A DNA stretch of 64,000 nt. It comes from Gammaproteobacteria bacterium (GTDB lineage: Bacteria; Pseudomonadota; Gammaproteobacteria; Pseudomonadales; Azotimanducaceae). The first letter of the stretch is position 1, and each line of letters opens with the position of its first letter. The stretch covers positions 34,851-98,850 of the forward strand of contig VXPO01000105.1 of NCBI GenBank assembly GCA_009839505.1, in the 5' to 3' direction. The notes under the pieces were generated by a model that did not search any database, was not told the origin of the DNA, and worked only from the letters and a program-made list of their open reading frames with translations. The position numbers and the translations under genes were made by a program. Of this stretch, positions 45,913-53,903 are shown piece after piece.

Positions 45913-46731
45913 GTGAACGCCGACTTCGAGGAACAACAGTATCTGTTCGACCTGAACGGCTACCTGGTGATCGAGGACGTCCTCGGTGCCGACGAACTGG
46001 CCGAACTCAACGCGATCATCGACGCGCAGGAGCTGCCACCGCCGCAGGAGTACTTTCCGCGCTTCGGCAGCGCGGCGGGCGCGATCCACAAGACAGGCCC
46101 CGGCTTTCTGCAGTGGGGCGAGCCCTTCGTCCGCTTGATGGACCACCCGGTGCTGATGTCGATGTTGCGAATGCGCCTCGGCGAGTGCTTCCGTCTCGAG
46201 CGGCTCTACGGCATCTACATGCGCAAGGGCTGGCCCGCCGGCAAGCTGCACGCGGACTACGGGGCCAGCTCCCCTCATGCGTTGTCCCCGCCAGGCGAGT
46301 TCTACACGTTTCCCAACAACCGCATGTCGTCGGGATTCGTCACCGGCACCTGGAACCTGAACGACACCGGGCCCGGTATCGGCGGGTTCTGTGTCGTCCC
46401 GGGCAGTCACAAGGCGAATTTCCGCATTCCGAAGCGCATTCACGAGGCGCACCAGGACTCGCCTTGGGTGAAGATCGTCGAGGCCCCTGCGGGCAGCCTT
46501 ACCCTGTTTACCGAAGCGTTGACCCACGGCACGGCCCGCTGGGAGGGCGACCACGAACGTCGCACCCTGCTCTACAAGTACTGCGTGTCGAGCATGAGTT
46601 GGGGTGCGACACGGGTCACGCCACCCGAAGGAATCGATCTAACGCCACGGCAGCAACAATTGCTGGCCGGGCCGGGCGAACCGTTGACGCACTTTCCGTC
46701 GTTGTTCTCGGAGGAACTGGCGGCGGGGTGA
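45913..46731 (+). CDS. Phytanoyl-CoA dioxygenase (PhyH) family protein
   Basis: A 272-residue Fe(II)/2-oxoglutarate oxygenase. The iron site is KLHADYGASS (H-x-D) and EALTHGTARW (distal His followed by Arg). NGYLVIEDVLGADELAELNA is the usual N-terminal strand-helix, and GGFCVVPGSHKANF the core strand. The GTG at 45913 was chosen because AAGGGGG lies 6 bases upstream; a TTG at 45889 overlapping the GST stop is possible. This is the second PhyH protein in the window, only distantly similar to the one at 36764. Confidence 0.85.
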   Translation: MNADFEEQQYLFDLNGYLVIEDVLGADELAELNAIIDAQELPPPQEYFPRFGSAAGAIHKTGPGFLQWGEPFVRLMDHPVLMSMLRMRLGECFRLERLYGIYMRKGWPAGKLHADYGASSPHALSPPGEFYTFPNNRMSSGFVTGTWNLNDTGPGIGGFCVVPGSHKANFRIPKRIHEAHQDSPWVKIVEAPAGSLTLFTEALTHGTARWEGDHERRTLLYKYCVSSMSWGATRVTPPEGIDLTPRQQQLLAGPGEPLTHFPSLFSEELAAG

Positions 46732-46760
46732 GAAGCGCAGGGCTTCGCGACCGGCGAGCT

Positions 46761-46766
46761 TATAAT
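46761..46766 (+). promoter_or_regulatory. Possible -10 box of fbiC
   Basis: A consensus TATAAT lies 29 bases before the fbiC start in a GC-rich context, but no TTGACA-like hexamer is found 16-18 bases upstream. Confidence 0.35.
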
Positions 46767-46794
46767 GCCCGCCTGTTTTGAGTTCAGAGGCGGC

Positions 46795-49281
46795 ATGGCC
46801 ACGGCATCAACCGGAATTGGCGCGGACAAGATCCTTCGCCGCGCCGAGCGAGGCACGGTACCCACCGAGGCCGAGGCCCTCGCGCTCGCCGACTTCGCCG
46901 ACACCCGAGCGCTCGCCGACACCGCTGCAACCCTCCGCGACCAGGGCTTCTTGAACCTCGTCACCTACTCGAAAAAGATCTTCATCCCGCTCACGCACCT
47001 GTGCCGCGACGTCTGCCACTACTGCACTTTCGCGCAGACTCCCTCCAAGCTCGACAACCCGTACATGGAACTCGACGCCGTCCTGGAGGTCGCACGGCAC
47101 GGCGCCGAGATGGGCTGCAAGGAAGCGCTCTTCACGCTCGGCGAGAAGCCCGAACTCCGCTATCGCGCGGCTCGCGAGTGGCTTGCGGGACACGGCTACG
47201 CGACCACCCTCGAGTACCTGCACGACGCCGCCAAGGCGGTGTTTGGCGAGACGGGCCTGCTGCCCCACCTCAACCCCGGCAACATGACGCCGGAGGAGAT
47301 CGCCACGCTGCGGCCGGTATCGCCGTCCATGGGCATCATGCTGGAGTCGGCATCGGACCGGCTGACCGAGAAGGGCATGCCCCACTACGGTTCGCCGGAC
47401 AAGGTGCCCGCGGTGCGCCTCAAGACCCTGGCCGATGCCGGCGAGGCGAAGATTCCGTTCACCACCGGCATCCTGATCGGCATCGGCGAGACCCGCCGCG
47501 AGCGCATCGAGTCGTTGCTCGCGATCCGTCGCATTCACCAGCTCCACGGGCACGTCCAAGAGATCATCGTGCAGAACTTCCGGGCCAAGCCCGGCACGAA
47601 GATGAAGAGCGCACCGGAGCCCGACCTCGACGAACTGCTCTGGACCATCGCCATCGCCCGCATCCTCTTCGGCTCAGAAATGAGCATCCAGGCGCCGCCC
47701 AACCTGAGTCCGGGCGTCCTCAGCCAGATCGTCGCCGCGGGAATCAACGACTGGGGCGGCGTGTCCCCCTTGACGCCGGACTTCGTCAACCCGGAAGCCC
47801 CTTGGCCGCACCTGGACGAACTCTCCCGGGAGACGTCGGTCGCCGGCAAGGAACTGCACGAACGGCTGACGATCTACCCGCACTTCGCACTCGACGTTGA
47901 CTCCTGGGTGGATGCCGGCCTGCAGAGCGCCGTGCTCGACCGGATCGACGGCGAAGGCCTGCCCCGGACCGACGACTGGTGCCCCGGCGACGAAACCCCA
48001 CCGCCAGCGGCGGTCCTTGAGCGGATCCGTGCCGAACCCGCGCGCACGTCCTCCGACGTGCAGGCCATTCTTGACCGCGCCGCCGACGAGAAGGAGCTCG
48101 GTGAAGCGGAGATCGTCCGCCTGATCCGCGCCCGCGGCGACGACCTCAGCGCCGTGGTCCAGGCGGCGAACGCGCTTCGGAGGCAGCAGAACGGCGACAC
48201 GGTCTCCTACGTCGTCAACCGCAACATCAACTACACCAACATCTGCTACTTCAAGTGCCAGTTCTGCGCGTTCTCGAAGGGCAAGCTGGCGGAGAACCTG
48301 CGCGGCAGGCCGTACGATCTGAGCCACGAGGAGATTCAGCGCCGCACCCGCGAGGCGTGGGACCGTGGCGGCACCGAAGTGTGCATGCAGGGGGGCATCC
48401 ACCCCGAATACACCGGCGCGACCTACGTCGACATTCTTCATGCCGTCAAGGAAGCGGTGCCGGAGATGCACATCCACGCCTTCTCGCCGCTGGAGGTCTG
48501 GCAGGGGGCGGCGACGGCCAATATGACCCTCGAGGACTACCTTGTTCGGCTAAAGGACGCCGGCCTCGGAACCTTGCCGGGCACCGCCGCCGAGATTCTC
48601 GACGACGAGGTCCGCGCGATCATCTGTCCCGACAAGATCAACACCGCGCAGTGGCTCGAGGTCATGGAGACCGCACACCGGGTCGGTTTCCGCACCACCG
48701 CGACCATCATGTACGGCCACGTCGATCAACCGCAGCACTGGGCGCGGCACCTGATCCGCATCCGCGACCTGCAGATGCGCACCGGCGGCTTCACCGAGTT
48801 CGTTCCGCTGCCATTCGTGCACATGGAGGCGCCGCTCTACTTGAAGGGACGGGCCCGCCGCGGACCCACGTTCCGCGAAGCGATCCTGGTCCACGCCGTC
48901 GCCCGCCTCGCACTGAATCCGCACATCACCAACATCCAGGCAAGCTGGGTGAAGCTCGGTCACGACGGCGTCGTCGCCGCGCTGAACGCCGGCTGCAACG
49001 ATCTTGGCGGCACGTTGATGAACGAGAGCATCACGCGTGCGGCCGGTGCCGGCCACGGCCAGGAGACATCGCCGAGGCGAATGATCGCGATGATCGAGGC
49101 CGCCGGCAGACGACCGCGACAACGCTCAACGGACTACGGTGGAGTCGACCCGGCCATCGCCCGGCGAGGGCTCGAGGCTAGCGAGTTGGACATGATCGTG
49201 AACACGCCGGCGCGAAAATACGAGCGCAAACGCACTCACGAACTGGTCAAGAACGAAATCCCGACCCTCAGCCTGGGCTGA
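46795..49281 (+). CDS. fbiC: FO synthase, fused CofG-CofH
   Basis: Builds the deazaflavin chromophore FO from tyrosine and 5-amino-6-ribitylaminouracil with two radical-SAM centres. The 828-residue fusion has the CofG half first with cluster motif CRDVCHYC (about residue 68) and the CofH half with CYFKCQFC (about residue 485). Both are CX3CX2C. Further marks are GLLPHLNPGNM, PPNLSP, MQGGIHPEY and TTATIMYGHVD. The ATG at 46795 has AGAGGCGG upstream; the frame opens 10 codons earlier. Fused FbiC is the actinobacterial arrangement; CofG and CofH are separate in archaea. The stop lies inside a palindromic repeat. Confidence 0.96.
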   Translation: MATASTGIGADKILRRAERGTVPTEAEALALADFADTRALADTAATLRDQGFLNLVTYSKKIFIPLTHLCRDVCHYCTFAQTPSKLDNPYMELDAVLEVARHGAEMGCKEALFTLGEKPELRYRAAREWLAGHGYATTLEYLHDAAKAVFGETGLLPHLNPGNMTPEEIATLRPVSPSMGIMLESASDRLTEKGMPHYGSPDKVPAVRLKTLADAGEAKIPFTTGILIGIGETRRERIESLLAIRRIHQLHGHVQEIIVQNFRAKPGTKMKSAPEPDLDELLWTIAIARILFGSEMSIQAPPNLSPGVLSQIVAAGINDWGGVSPLTPDFVNPEAPWPHLDELSRETSVAGKELHERLTIYPHFALDVDSWVDAGLQSAVLDRIDGEGLPRTDDWCPGDETPPPAAVLERIRAEPARTSSDVQAILDRAADEKELGEAEIVRLIRARGDDLSAVVQAANALRRQQNGDTVSYVVNRNINYTNICYFKCQFCAFSKGKLAENLRGRPYDLSHEEIQRRTREAWDRGGTEVCMQGGIHPEYTGATYVDILHAVKEAVPEMHIHAFSPLEVWQGAATANMTLEDYLVRLKDAGLGTLPGTAAEILDDEVRAIICPDKINTAQWLEVMETAHRVGFRTTATIMYGHVDQPQHWARHLIRIRDLQMRTGGFTEFVPLPFVHMEAPLYLKGRARRGPTFREAILVHAVARLALNPHITNIQASWVKLGHDGVVAALNAGCNDLGGTLMNESITRAAGAGHGQETSPRRMIAMIEAAGRRPRQRSTDYGGVDPAIARRGLEASELDMIVNTPARKYERKRTHELVKNEIPTLSLG

Positions 49282-49301
49282 GGCCTCAGCTTGGGCTGAG
49301 G
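49266..49301. repeat. Two adjacent 18-bp palindromes at the fbiC stop
   Basis: CCTCAGCCTGGGCTGAGG (49266-49283) is self-complementary around a TG centre. It is followed directly by CCTCAGCTTGGGCTGAGG, with one mismatch. The fbiC TGA sits in the first copy, so the second looks like a tandem duplication of the gene's last codons. Each could fold as a hairpin, but no T-run follows. Confidence 0.8.
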
Positions 49302-49343
49302 ACCTCATAGCCTTGGGCACGCATTGCCGCTGGTTCAGCTTCG

Positions 49344-49937
49344 CTAGCGAAGACGTTCCAGCTCCAAGAGCGTGTAGATTCGAGTGTCACGAAGGCTGCC
49401 GTCCTTGCCCCGCTCGTTCGCCCTGAGTGTCGCCTCCCAGGTGAAGCCCAGCCGTTCGGCGACCGCCCAGCTTCGTTGATTGCGATCATCGATCCGGATC
49501 TCCACGCGCGCGGCGCCGAGCGATGCAAACGCCAGTTCCGTGAGTGCGCGAGCCGCCTCCGTCACATAGCCCCGACCGACCTGGTCCGTGCGCAGCCAAT
49601 AGCCGATCTCGAATTTCGGAACCTGCCAATCCCGCACCGACAGCGTGCAGCAGCCCGCAAACGTCCGGCGCTGCCGGGTGACGATCACCGTGGTGAACTC
49701 CTCCTCGGCGCGCTGTTTCCGAACGGCGGCCTCGACGAACGCCACCGCGTCCTGCAAACCGTAGGCTTCCCGGGCCCAGGGCATCCACTCGCCAAGTTCG
49801 GCGGCCGAGGCGTTCACCGCCTTGGCGATCACCCGGGCGTCGCGCAGTCCGGGCGGGCGAAGAACCAGCCGGCGTGTCTCCAGGCGGTCGGGGAACCGCG
49901 ATACCGCCCGCGGGGCATCGCTCGTGTCGTGTCGCAC
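49344..49937 (-). CDS. GNAT-family N-acetyltransferase, RimJ/RimL-like
   Basis: A 197-residue acetyl-CoA-dependent transferase. LETRRLVLRPPGLRDA opens the fold, FEIGYWLRTDQVGRGYVTEA carries the acetyl-CoA loop (Q/R-x-x-G-x-G/Y) and RSWAVAERLGFTWEATL is the closing motif. Family members acetylate ribosomal protein N termini or small molecules; the target is unknown. It converges on fbiC. Confidence 0.88.
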   Translation of the reverse strand: MRHDTSDAPRAVSRFPDRLETRRLVLRPPGLRDARVIAKAVNASAAELGEWMPWAREAYGLQDAVAFVEAAVRKQRAEEEFTTVIVTRQRRTFAGCCTLSVRDWQVPKFEIGYWLRTDQVGRGYVTEAARALTELAFASLGAARVEIRIDDRNQRSWAVAERLGFTWEATLRANERGKDGSLRDTRIYTLLELERLR

Positions 49938-49950
49938 AAGTTCCTACGAA

Positions 49951-51057
49951 CTAGCCACGGGGTTCGCCGTAGATGTCCACTTCTTCGTAGCGCAACCACG
50001 ACGGGTCGTAATCGGCATCCCGGTCGAAACCCGACGGTGCCGCCCACTCGGGCTTGATGTCCGGCTCGTAGTCGGCGGGCAGGTCGCCCGAGGTTCGTTT
50101 CGACAGCTCGTCGTGCAGGGGCGCGAGGACACGGGCAAGCTCCGGCGGCATGGGTCCCTTCTCCGAGGGCGACGTCTGCGTGACGGGAGGCTGGCCCGTG
50201 GTCTTGTCCCGGCGAAAGGCCGCCTTCGAGTAGCTGGCCTGCTCCTCCTTGTCGGCGTCGGTCATCGCCGCGTTCACCGTGCGGCCCACGGGAACGACCG
50301 GGGTGTAGACACCCTTGGTTAGGGTATCCGCCGGCTGCAACGCCTCCGGAAGCGGTCCCGAGCCGACGGTGACGGCTCCCCGGTCGCAGCGGATCCAGAA
50401 GCCGCCGTTGGCACCGTCGGGAAAGGCGTAGCGCGGGGTGTCCGTGAACTCCTCCGCGAAGGTGTAGACCACGTCCCTCAGCCCGTCGGCGTACTTCGCC
50501 GAGGCGGCCCTGGTACTAACGATGTGGCGTGCGGAGCTCACCCATTCGGGACTCATCCACACGAACCGCGGCATCGTGCGCGGCGCCATGGCGTCGTGCA
50601 GCGTGCGCAGCACCGTGCCGAGCACCGCATGCTGCGGAAAGGCGCCGTTGAACTCCCACTTGGAGAGTTTCTGCAGACGCGCCTGCGCCGCCGCGACGAC
50701 CGCCGGATCCTTTCCGTGGGAGACGATGCGGCCGAGATTGCTCATGACCGAGTGGTCGCCTTCGATCTTTAGGTCGCAGTCCCCGGCATCGAGTTCCCCG
50801 GCTTCGGCCGTCACGGTCGCGCCATCGAAGCGGGCGTGCCATGCGAGCGTTCCCCCCGCGCGCAGATAGGCGGGCGGGTTGTGCGCCACTTCGCACAGCG
50901 AGAACCGGCCAAGGTCGGCGAGACCCTTGGCGTGCTTGGCAGCCGTCTCCGAGAGGACATCCTGGGCCGCAGCGACCCACTCTGCCGACGCGAAGGTGAG
51001 ATCGCCGATGCCATCCGCCATGGCCGCCAGAACGACCGAGTGTTGGCCAGAATGCAT
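49951..51057 (-). CDS. Hypothetical protein with two SCP2-like halves
   Basis: A 368-residue soluble protein. Two segments, about 20-125 and 165-250, each contain a W-x-x-x-A helix and a strand pair ending in an acidic turn (FDGATVTAEAGELDAGDCDL and FWIRCDRGAVTVGSGPLPEA). This is reminiscent of SCP2 sterol-carrier folds, but the match is by eye. The C-terminal 100 residues are acidic, proline-rich and probably disordered. The ATG at 51057 has GGGGAG upstream; 51021 is an alternative. Upstream lies cyoE on the same strand. Confidence 0.55.
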   Translation of the reverse strand: MHSGQHSVVLAAMADGIGDLTFASAEWVAAAQDVLSETAAKHAKGLADLGRFSLCEVAHNPPAYLRAGGTLAWHARFDGATVTAEAGELDAGDCDLKIEGDHSVMSNLGRIVSHGKDPAVVAAAQARLQKLSKWEFNGAFPQHAVLGTVLRTLHDAMAPRTMPRFVWMSPEWVSSARHIVSTRAASAKYADGLRDVVYTFAEEFTDTPRYAFPDGANGGFWIRCDRGAVTVGSGPLPEALQPADTLTKGVYTPVVPVGRTVNAAMTDADKEEQASYSKAAFRRDKTTGQPPVTQTSPSEKGPMPPELARVLAPLHDELSKRTSGDLPADYEPDIKPEWAAPSGFDRDADYDPSWLRYEEVDIYGEPRG

Positions 51058-51094
51058 ATATGTGACTCCCCGGAGGTCGGTGAAGCGGCCAATC

Positions 51095-51973
51095 CTACAC
51101 GGGCAGGTAGTGGTCGACGAGGAGCACCGCGAACAGCGACGTCAGGTAGACGATGGAGTACTTGAAGGTCGCGAGCGGCGCGCGTTCGCTGTTGCCGCGG
51201 ACGAGGGCGACGGCGCACATCAGGAAGCCGGCGCCCAGAATCAGCGCACCGGCGAGGTAGACGACCCCACTCATGCCCACCGCGAACGGCAACAGGCTGA
51301 CCGCGGTGAGAGCGATCGTGTAGTAGAGGACCTGCCGGCGCGTGTAGGCGTCGCCGTGGGTGATCGGCAGCATGGGCACATCCACCTGTTCGTAGTCCCG
51401 GCGGCGGTCGATGGCGAGAGCCCAGAAATGGGGTGGCGTCCACACGAAGATGATGAGCAGCAGGATGATGCCGCCCCACTCCACGGAGTTGGTTACCGCG
51501 GTCCAGCCGAACAGCGGCGGGGCCGCCCCGAACAGGCCACCGATGACGATGTTCTGCGATGTCGCCCGCTTGAGGTACAGGGTGTAGAGCAGCCCGTAAC
51601 CCATCCACGACACGAGATTCAGCATTGCGGTCAACGGGTTGACCCACAGCAGCAGGATGGCCAGACCGGCAACTCCCAGCGTCCCCGCGAAAACAAAGCC
51701 CGCGGCCGGACTGACGCGACCCCTGGGAACGGGCCGGTTCTTCGTGCGCGCCATGCGGGCGTCGATCTTCGCATCGGCGATGTGATTGACCGCCGCGGCA
51801 GAGCCGGCCACCAAGGCGATACCGGCGAGACCGACGAGCACCAACGGCATAGGCGGCAGCTCGGGCGTGGCGAGCAGCATGCCGACCAGCGCGCACAGCA
51901 GCATGAGCACCACGACGCGTGGCTTGGTCAACTCCAGGTAGTCGCGCCAGGACGCGACCGCGACCTCGCTCAT
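51095..51973 (-). CDS. cyoE: Protoheme IX farnesyltransferase (heme O synthase)
   Basis: An integral membrane prenyltransferase that makes heme O for terminal oxidases. The 292-residue product has the UbiA-family Asp motif in NHIADAKIDARMARTKNRP and the second Asp-rich region in IDRRRDYEQVDVPMLP, with about nine membrane helices. The SD (AAGGAG) lies 7 bases before the ATG and inside a tandem 18-bp palindromic repeat, which may hide it in a hairpin. No cytochrome oxidase genes are adjacent. Confidence 0.95.
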   Translation of the reverse strand: MSEVAVASWRDYLELTKPRVVVLMLLCALVGMLLATPELPPMPLVLVGLAGIALVAGSAAAVNHIADAKIDARMARTKNRPVPRGRVSPAAGFVFAGTLGVAGLAILLLWVNPLTAMLNLVSWMGYGLLYTLYLKRATSQNIVIGGLFGAAPPLFGWTAVTNSVEWGGIILLLIIFVWTPPHFWALAIDRRRDYEQVDVPMLPITHGDAYTRRQVLYYTIALTAVSLLPFAVGMSGVVYLAGALILGAGFLMCAVALVRGNSERAPLATFKYSIVYLTSLFAVLLVDHYLPV

Positions 51974-51978
51974 GCCCG

Positions 51979-52032
51979 CACTCCTTGGAGTGCGCTCACT
52001 CCTTGGAGTGCGCTCACTCCTTGGAGTGCGCG
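51979..52032. repeat. Three tandem 18-bp palindromic repeats covering the cyoE ribosome-binding site
   Basis: CACTCCTTGGAGTGCGCT occurs three times (51979, 51997, 52015). On the cyoE strand each copy reads GCGCACTCCAAGGAGTGCG. It can fold as a stem GCGCACTC/GAGTGCG(C) with loop CAAG, so the AAGGAG of the nearest copy, which is the cyoE SD, is partly paired. The array lies between divergent cyoE and the gene at 52129. Confidence 0.9.
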
Positions 52033-52080
52033 GAGCGTCCCGCCAACGACGCGTGCGCTACACTTGACCGTTTTGACGAA

Positions 52081-52116
52081 CACCTGCACCAACACCTGCA
52101 CCAACACCTGCAAGAA
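52081..52116. repeat. 12-bp tandem repeat before the deazaflavin-dependent gene
   Basis: CACCTGCACCAA is repeated at 52081 and 52093, with a diverged third copy at 52105 that merges into the AAGGAG SD of the gene at 52129. Confidence 0.8.
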
Positions 52117-52128
52117 GGAGAGCAGCCA

Positions 52129-52557
52129 ATGGCCGACTACGTCCCGACGCCCGTCAAATGGGTCCGCGAGCAGATCGAACTCTACGAGTCGAGCGGCGGC
52201 ACCCAAGGCACCGAACTCGGTGGTCGCCCGGTGATCGTCGTTACCCACAACGGCAACCGCACCGGCGCCATCCGCAAGACCGCGCTGATGCGCGTCAAGG
52301 ACGGGGACAGCTACGTGCTGGTGGCCTCCCAGGGCGGCGCTCCGAAGAACCCGGTGTGGGTCTACAACCTGCGCGCCGACGCCGACGTGGAGATCCGCGA
52401 CATGACCGAGGTTCATCGTATGCGGGTGCGCGAAGTGGACGACGCCGAGGAGCGCGCCCGGGTCTGGGCGCTCGCCGTTGCAGCGTTTCCTCCCTACGAG
52501 GACTACAAGAACAAGACCTCGCGCACGATTCCCGTGTTCATCGCCGAGCCGGCCTGA
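52129..52557 (+). CDS. Deazaflavin (F420)-dependent nitroreductase family protein
   Basis: A 142-residue split-barrel protein of the Ddn/nitroreductase family that uses reduced F420. It has TELGGRPVIVVTHNGNRTGA (core barrel strands), TALMRVKDGDSYVLVASQGG (phosphate-side loop) and KNPVWVYNLRADADVEI. These correspond to the T-G-x-x-R-x-x-P and G-x-P-K-x-P-x-W-x-x-N-L signatures of the family. The substrate may be a quinone or xenobiotic. The ATG at 52129 has AAGGAG upstream. Its presence fits the F420 genes nearby. Confidence 0.88.
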   Translation: MADYVPTPVKWVREQIELYESSGGTQGTELGGRPVIVVTHNGNRTGAIRKTALMRVKDGDSYVLVASQGGAPKNPVWVYNLRADADVEIRDMTEVHRMRVREVDDAEERARVWALAVAAFPPYEDYKNKTSRTIPVFIAEPA

Positions 52558-52618
52558 ACGCGACGAGCCCGGCCCCGCTACGAAGCTCCGGGGACGATCC
52601 AGGGGCATTGCCGGGGCG

Positions 52619-53188
52619 TCAGGAGTCGGCGCCATCGACCGCAGCCGCCCCCTCTGCGCGCTCTTCAAGACCTCGAAGCCGGTCGATGATGAACACCCGC
52701 AGCCGTTCGGCGACATCCTCGCCGAGGCCGTCGATGCGCAGGTCGCCGCCGGCGGTACCGGCGGTGAACACCGTGAGCCTGGCCAACGACAGCGAGCGGT
52801 CGATCGGTCCACTACCCGTTTCCGCGTGCTGGACGCGGTTGTAGGGGACGACCGTTTCCGTCTGCCACAACACGCCCGACTTGTAGGCGATGTCCTTGTC
52901 GCGCACGGCATAGCCGCGACGCGGCACGTCCAGGATCGGCCAAGCCAATGCGATCGCAATCCACGCTGCGACGGGAATCCAGACCCACGGAAAAAGCCAG
53001 GAGAACCCGGAGAGGTCGGCCACCGCGGCCACGAGCAACTGTACTCCGGCAACGCCGGCGCAAACGGTCAGAACCTGCGCCACTTTCCTGACTTCCAAGC
53101 GTAGGACGAAGTTTCGATGCAGCGGCTGCCAGTCGAGTTCATCCAGGGTGGGCAGGGACTCAAGCGGTACTTCCGGGTTGACGAACAT
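52619..53188 (-). CDS. PH-domain (bPH2/YdbS-like) membrane protein
   Basis: A 189-residue protein with two membrane helices (about 38-58 and 65-85) followed by a bacterial PH domain: VPRRGYAVRDKDIAYKSGVL, VVPYNRVQHAETGSGPIDRS and LARLTVFTAGTAGGDLRIDG. The arrangement matches YdbS/DUF304. Role unknown; family members sit beside paralogues or membrane-stress genes. It is convergent with the 52129 gene. Confidence 0.88.
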   Translation of the reverse strand: MFVNPEVPLESLPTLDELDWQPLHRNFVLRLEVRKVAQVLTVCAGVAGVQLLVAAVADLSGFSWLFPWVWIPVAAWIAIALAWPILDVPRRGYAVRDKDIAYKSGVLWQTETVVPYNRVQHAETGSGPIDRSLSLARLTVFTAGTAGGDLRIDGLGEDVAERLRVFIIDRLRGLEERAEGAAAVDGADS

Positions 53189-53273
53189 GGCATGCCCAAC
53201 GCGCGAAGGCGCATGCTTCGCAAGCGGCGCATTATACGGGCAACGTCAGAAGGCTATGGACATCCGTCGGCTA

Positions 53274-53699
53274 TCAAGCGCTCTCGAACCGGGGCGGCCC
53301 CAGGAACTGCACGAGCCGCGGAATCAGCGTCGCGTCCCGCTCGATTTCGCACTCCCAGGCGACGAATACGCGCCATCCGTCGTTAAGGAGCAAAGCCTCG
53401 TTGCGGCGGTCGCGCTCGACGTTGGCGTCGAACTTGCTCCGCCAGTAGTCCTCGCGGGACTTCGGCGTGCTGGTCCGGCTGCAGCCGTGGCGGTGCCAGA
53501 AGCAGCCGTGCACGAAAACCGCGGTGCGTCGCTTGGCAAACACCAGATCGGGTCGGCCCGGTAGTTCGCGGACGTGGATTCGGTAGCGGTAACCCTTCGC
53601 ATGCAAGACCCGCCGAACCGCGAGCTCGGGCTTGGTGTCGACACCGCGGATGCGCGCCATCAGGGCGCTGCGCTCCGCTGGTGTGAGGATGTCGGCCAT
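53274..53699 (-). CDS. vsr: Very short patch repair endonuclease (Vsr)
   Basis: Nicks T:G mismatches that arise from deamination of 5-methylcytosine. The 141-residue product opens MADILTPAERSALMARIRGV, then TKPELAVRRVLHAKGYRYR. The catalytic core is LPGRPDLVFAKRRTAVFVHG, with Asp in PDLVF and zinc ligands in HGCFWHRHGC. The start was set at 53699 by the family N terminus; the frame continues upstream with arginine-rich sequence. No cytosine-5 methyltransferase gene is next to it. Confidence 0.93.
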   Translation of the reverse strand: MADILTPAERSALMARIRGVDTKPELAVRRVLHAKGYRYRIHVRELPGRPDLVFAKRRTAVFVHGCFWHRHGCSRTSTPKSREDYWRSKFDANVERDRRNEALLLNDGWRVFVAWECEIERDATLIPRLVQFLGPPRFESA

Positions 53700-53805
53700 T
53701 CGCGGGCGACTATGGCATATCGTACAGAGGTGTGCAGACCCTGGTCCCGCCGAAGGTCGGGTCCGCGTGCTCAGGTAGCACAGGGCGGCGCAGTGGGGGC
53801 GCTCA

Positions 53806-53870
53806 CAAGGGTCTTGAGGGCGACCGCGCGCCCTGTCGGGCGCGATAGGGTCGCCCCAACAGGGCGCGTG
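53806..53870. repeat. Partial copy of the dispersed GC-rich palindrome
   Basis: GGGCGACCGCGCGCCCTGTCGGGCGCGATAGG and GTCGCCCC match one half of the element at 56296-56400. It lies just upstream of the metR-like gene. Confidence 0.6.
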
Positions 53871-53903
53871 TGTCAGTATCGTGCCGACTTCGCGAGGAAG
53901 ATC

